NCBI GenBank assembly: GCA_963790525.1
Contig: CAWBOV010000002.1
Coordinates: forward strand, 434,001-498,000
Source: CAWBOV01 sp963790525
GTDB lineage: Bacteria; Actinomycetota; Actinomycetes; Mycobacteriales; Jatrophihabitantaceae
Direction: 5' to 3'
Length of the DNA stretch: 64,000 nt
In this document: positions 63,260 to 64,000 of the stretch, piece after piece
Layout of the letters: every line of letters starts with the position of its first letter
Position numbering within the stretch: position 1 is the stretch's first letter
Translations under genes and position numbers: made by a program
The notes under the pieces: model-generated
Told to the model about the DNA's origin: nothing
The model's database searches: none
Seen by the model: the letters and a program-made list of their open reading frames with translations, nothing else

Positions 63260-64000
63260 TCAGTGGGGCAGGCGGGCGAGCAGGTTCAGCACCCGCGTGG
63301 TCTGCGTGGGGCTGAAGTTGTCGTCGCTGATCAGGCTGACCCCGGCCACCCCGCCGATGACCGGCGTGGTGATCGCCATGCCCTCGTAGTTGTCCATGAG
63401 CGGGTTCGTCTGGGTCTCCTTGGCGGGGGCGCCCAGGGACGGGCAGGCGGTCACATCGGCGACCAGCGTCTTGCGCACCACGTCGGCTGCCGGAGCGGCG
63501 GACAGGTTCGCCACGCCGGTGACGTCACGGGCGCGGGACAGGCCGGTGACCGCGTACAGGGTCACGGCGTTGCCGGTCGTGACCGAGAACGAGGCCTCCT
63601 CCACCAGGAACGCGTTCTCGCCGTAGGCGGCCACCTCGGGAACGCGCTGCCCGGCGTCGACCCGGTACCCGATCTCCTTGGTCAGGTGCCAGCGCCCGTA
63701 CCGGTCGGCGTCGTAGACGAGGAAGCGACGGTAGGTCCCTTCGCTGCCGTCGGCGGGCAGGTCGCCGGACAGGGTGCCCTCCATGGCGGCGATGATCCGG
63801 TGTCCCGACGGCGTGATCGTCAGCCCCTCGAGGGTCGCGTTGGACGTCGCCTCACCGGCCGGTGTCGTCCCGGTGACGGCGAAGCGGGCCGGGACGGGCA
63901 GGGAGGCCCGCTCCACCCCGTCGCGGCCGAAGATCCGGATCGACGGCTCGGTCTCGGAGCTGACCAGGTAGTCGCCGTCCGGCAGCACGGCGAGTCCCTC
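63260..64000 (-). CDS. Phytase-esterase-like (PF13449-type) protein, 5' partial
   Basis: The C-terminal 246 residues of a longer gene that runs off the window; the last visible codons upstream encode EGLAVLPDGDYLVSSETEPSIRIF. Other features are LEGLTITPSGHRIIAAMEGTL, YRFLVYDADR-like blades, FLVEEASFS and NYEGMAI. The repeated EGLxxxPDG/EG-type blades are those of the esterase-like activity of phytase family, usually secreted six-bladed propellers. The active-site region may lie upstream. It is convergent with the MMPL gene. Confidence 0.82.
   Translation of the reverse strand, partial: EGLAVLPDGDYLVSSETEPSIRIFGRDGVERASLPVPARFAVTGTTPAGEATSNATLEGLTITPSGHRIIAAMEGTLSGDLPADGSEGTYRRFLVYDADRYGRWHLTKEIGYRVDAGQRVPEVAAYGENAFLVEEASFSVTTGNAVTLYAVTGLSRARDVTGVANLSAAPAADVVRKTLVADVTACPSLGAPAKETQTNPLMDNYEGMAITTPVIGGVAGVSLISDDNFSPTQTTRVLNLLARLPH

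Overview
The window is high-GC DNA (roughly 70% by eye) with GTG/ATG starts, strong G/C bias at third codon positions and dense genes on both strands. It is chromosomal DNA of an actinobacterium (Actinomycetota). The order ino1 - padR - class A PBP (ponA) - GT87 membrane glycosyltransferase - rpsF - ssb - rpsR - rplI - dnaB (positions 1881-12497) is the block found near the replication origin of mycobacteria and relatives. The gene content (DUF11 surface protein with a LAFTG sorting signal, GAF-ANTAR regulators, intracellular PHA depolymerase, S53 peptidase) suggests a soil actinobacterium, perhaps Frankiales-like; the sequence does not fix the genus. I see no tRNA, rRNA, CRISPR, insertion sequence or prophage.

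Region by region. 1-12.5 kb: end of a YqgE-type gene, an EAL-GAF protein, then the conserved block for inositol phosphate synthesis, peptidoglycan synthesis, ribosomal proteins, SSB and replicative helicase. The 10637-10904 gap before dnaB carries about six DnaA-box-like 9-mers beside an AT-rich stretch. 12.5-20.4 kb: an SDR/TetR pair and a roughly 6.2-kb gene for a surface protein with about twelve tandem DUF11-type repeats, now broken by five single-base frameshifts. 20.6-31.5 kb: GMC oxidoreductase, aldo/keto reductase, MFS/TetR pair, LOG-family protein, K+/H+ antiporter, nucleoside hydrolase, VOC protein and two tandem GAF-ANTAR regulators. 32-46.8 kb: PHA depolymerase, ArsR/AHSA1 pair, a 17-bp minisatellite, two EamA transporters, threonine deaminase, UbiA prenyltransferase, GH13 alpha-glucosidase, DNA polymerase I-like enzyme, glucose-6-phosphate isomerase, and an SDR/TetR pair. 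46.8-57 kb: frameshifted MFS transporter, an unrecognised three-gene membrane/Cys-rich cluster, HutD/MarR pair, DMT transporter, and a PAP2 - GT4 - PIG-L deacetylase cluster. 57-64 kb: sedolisin-like secreted peptidase, DUF1003 protein, TetR/MMPL pair and a partial phytase-esterase-like secreted protein.

A recurring theme is a regulator facing, or leading, a small metabolic or transport gene across a short gap that contains clear inverted repeats (PadR, four TetR, ArsR and MarR cases). A second theme is single-base indels that break otherwise well-conserved frames (14.2-17.1 kb, about 47974, about 50458, and possibly the 5' end of the MFS gene near 25.15 kb). Because coding signal resumes perfectly in another frame each time, sequencing or assembly error is at least as likely as true decay.

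The best leads for something new are the DnaA-box cluster upstream of dnaB, the three-gene membrane cluster at 48880-51360, and the PAP2-GT4-PIG-L cluster that could act in an inositol or glycolipid pathway.
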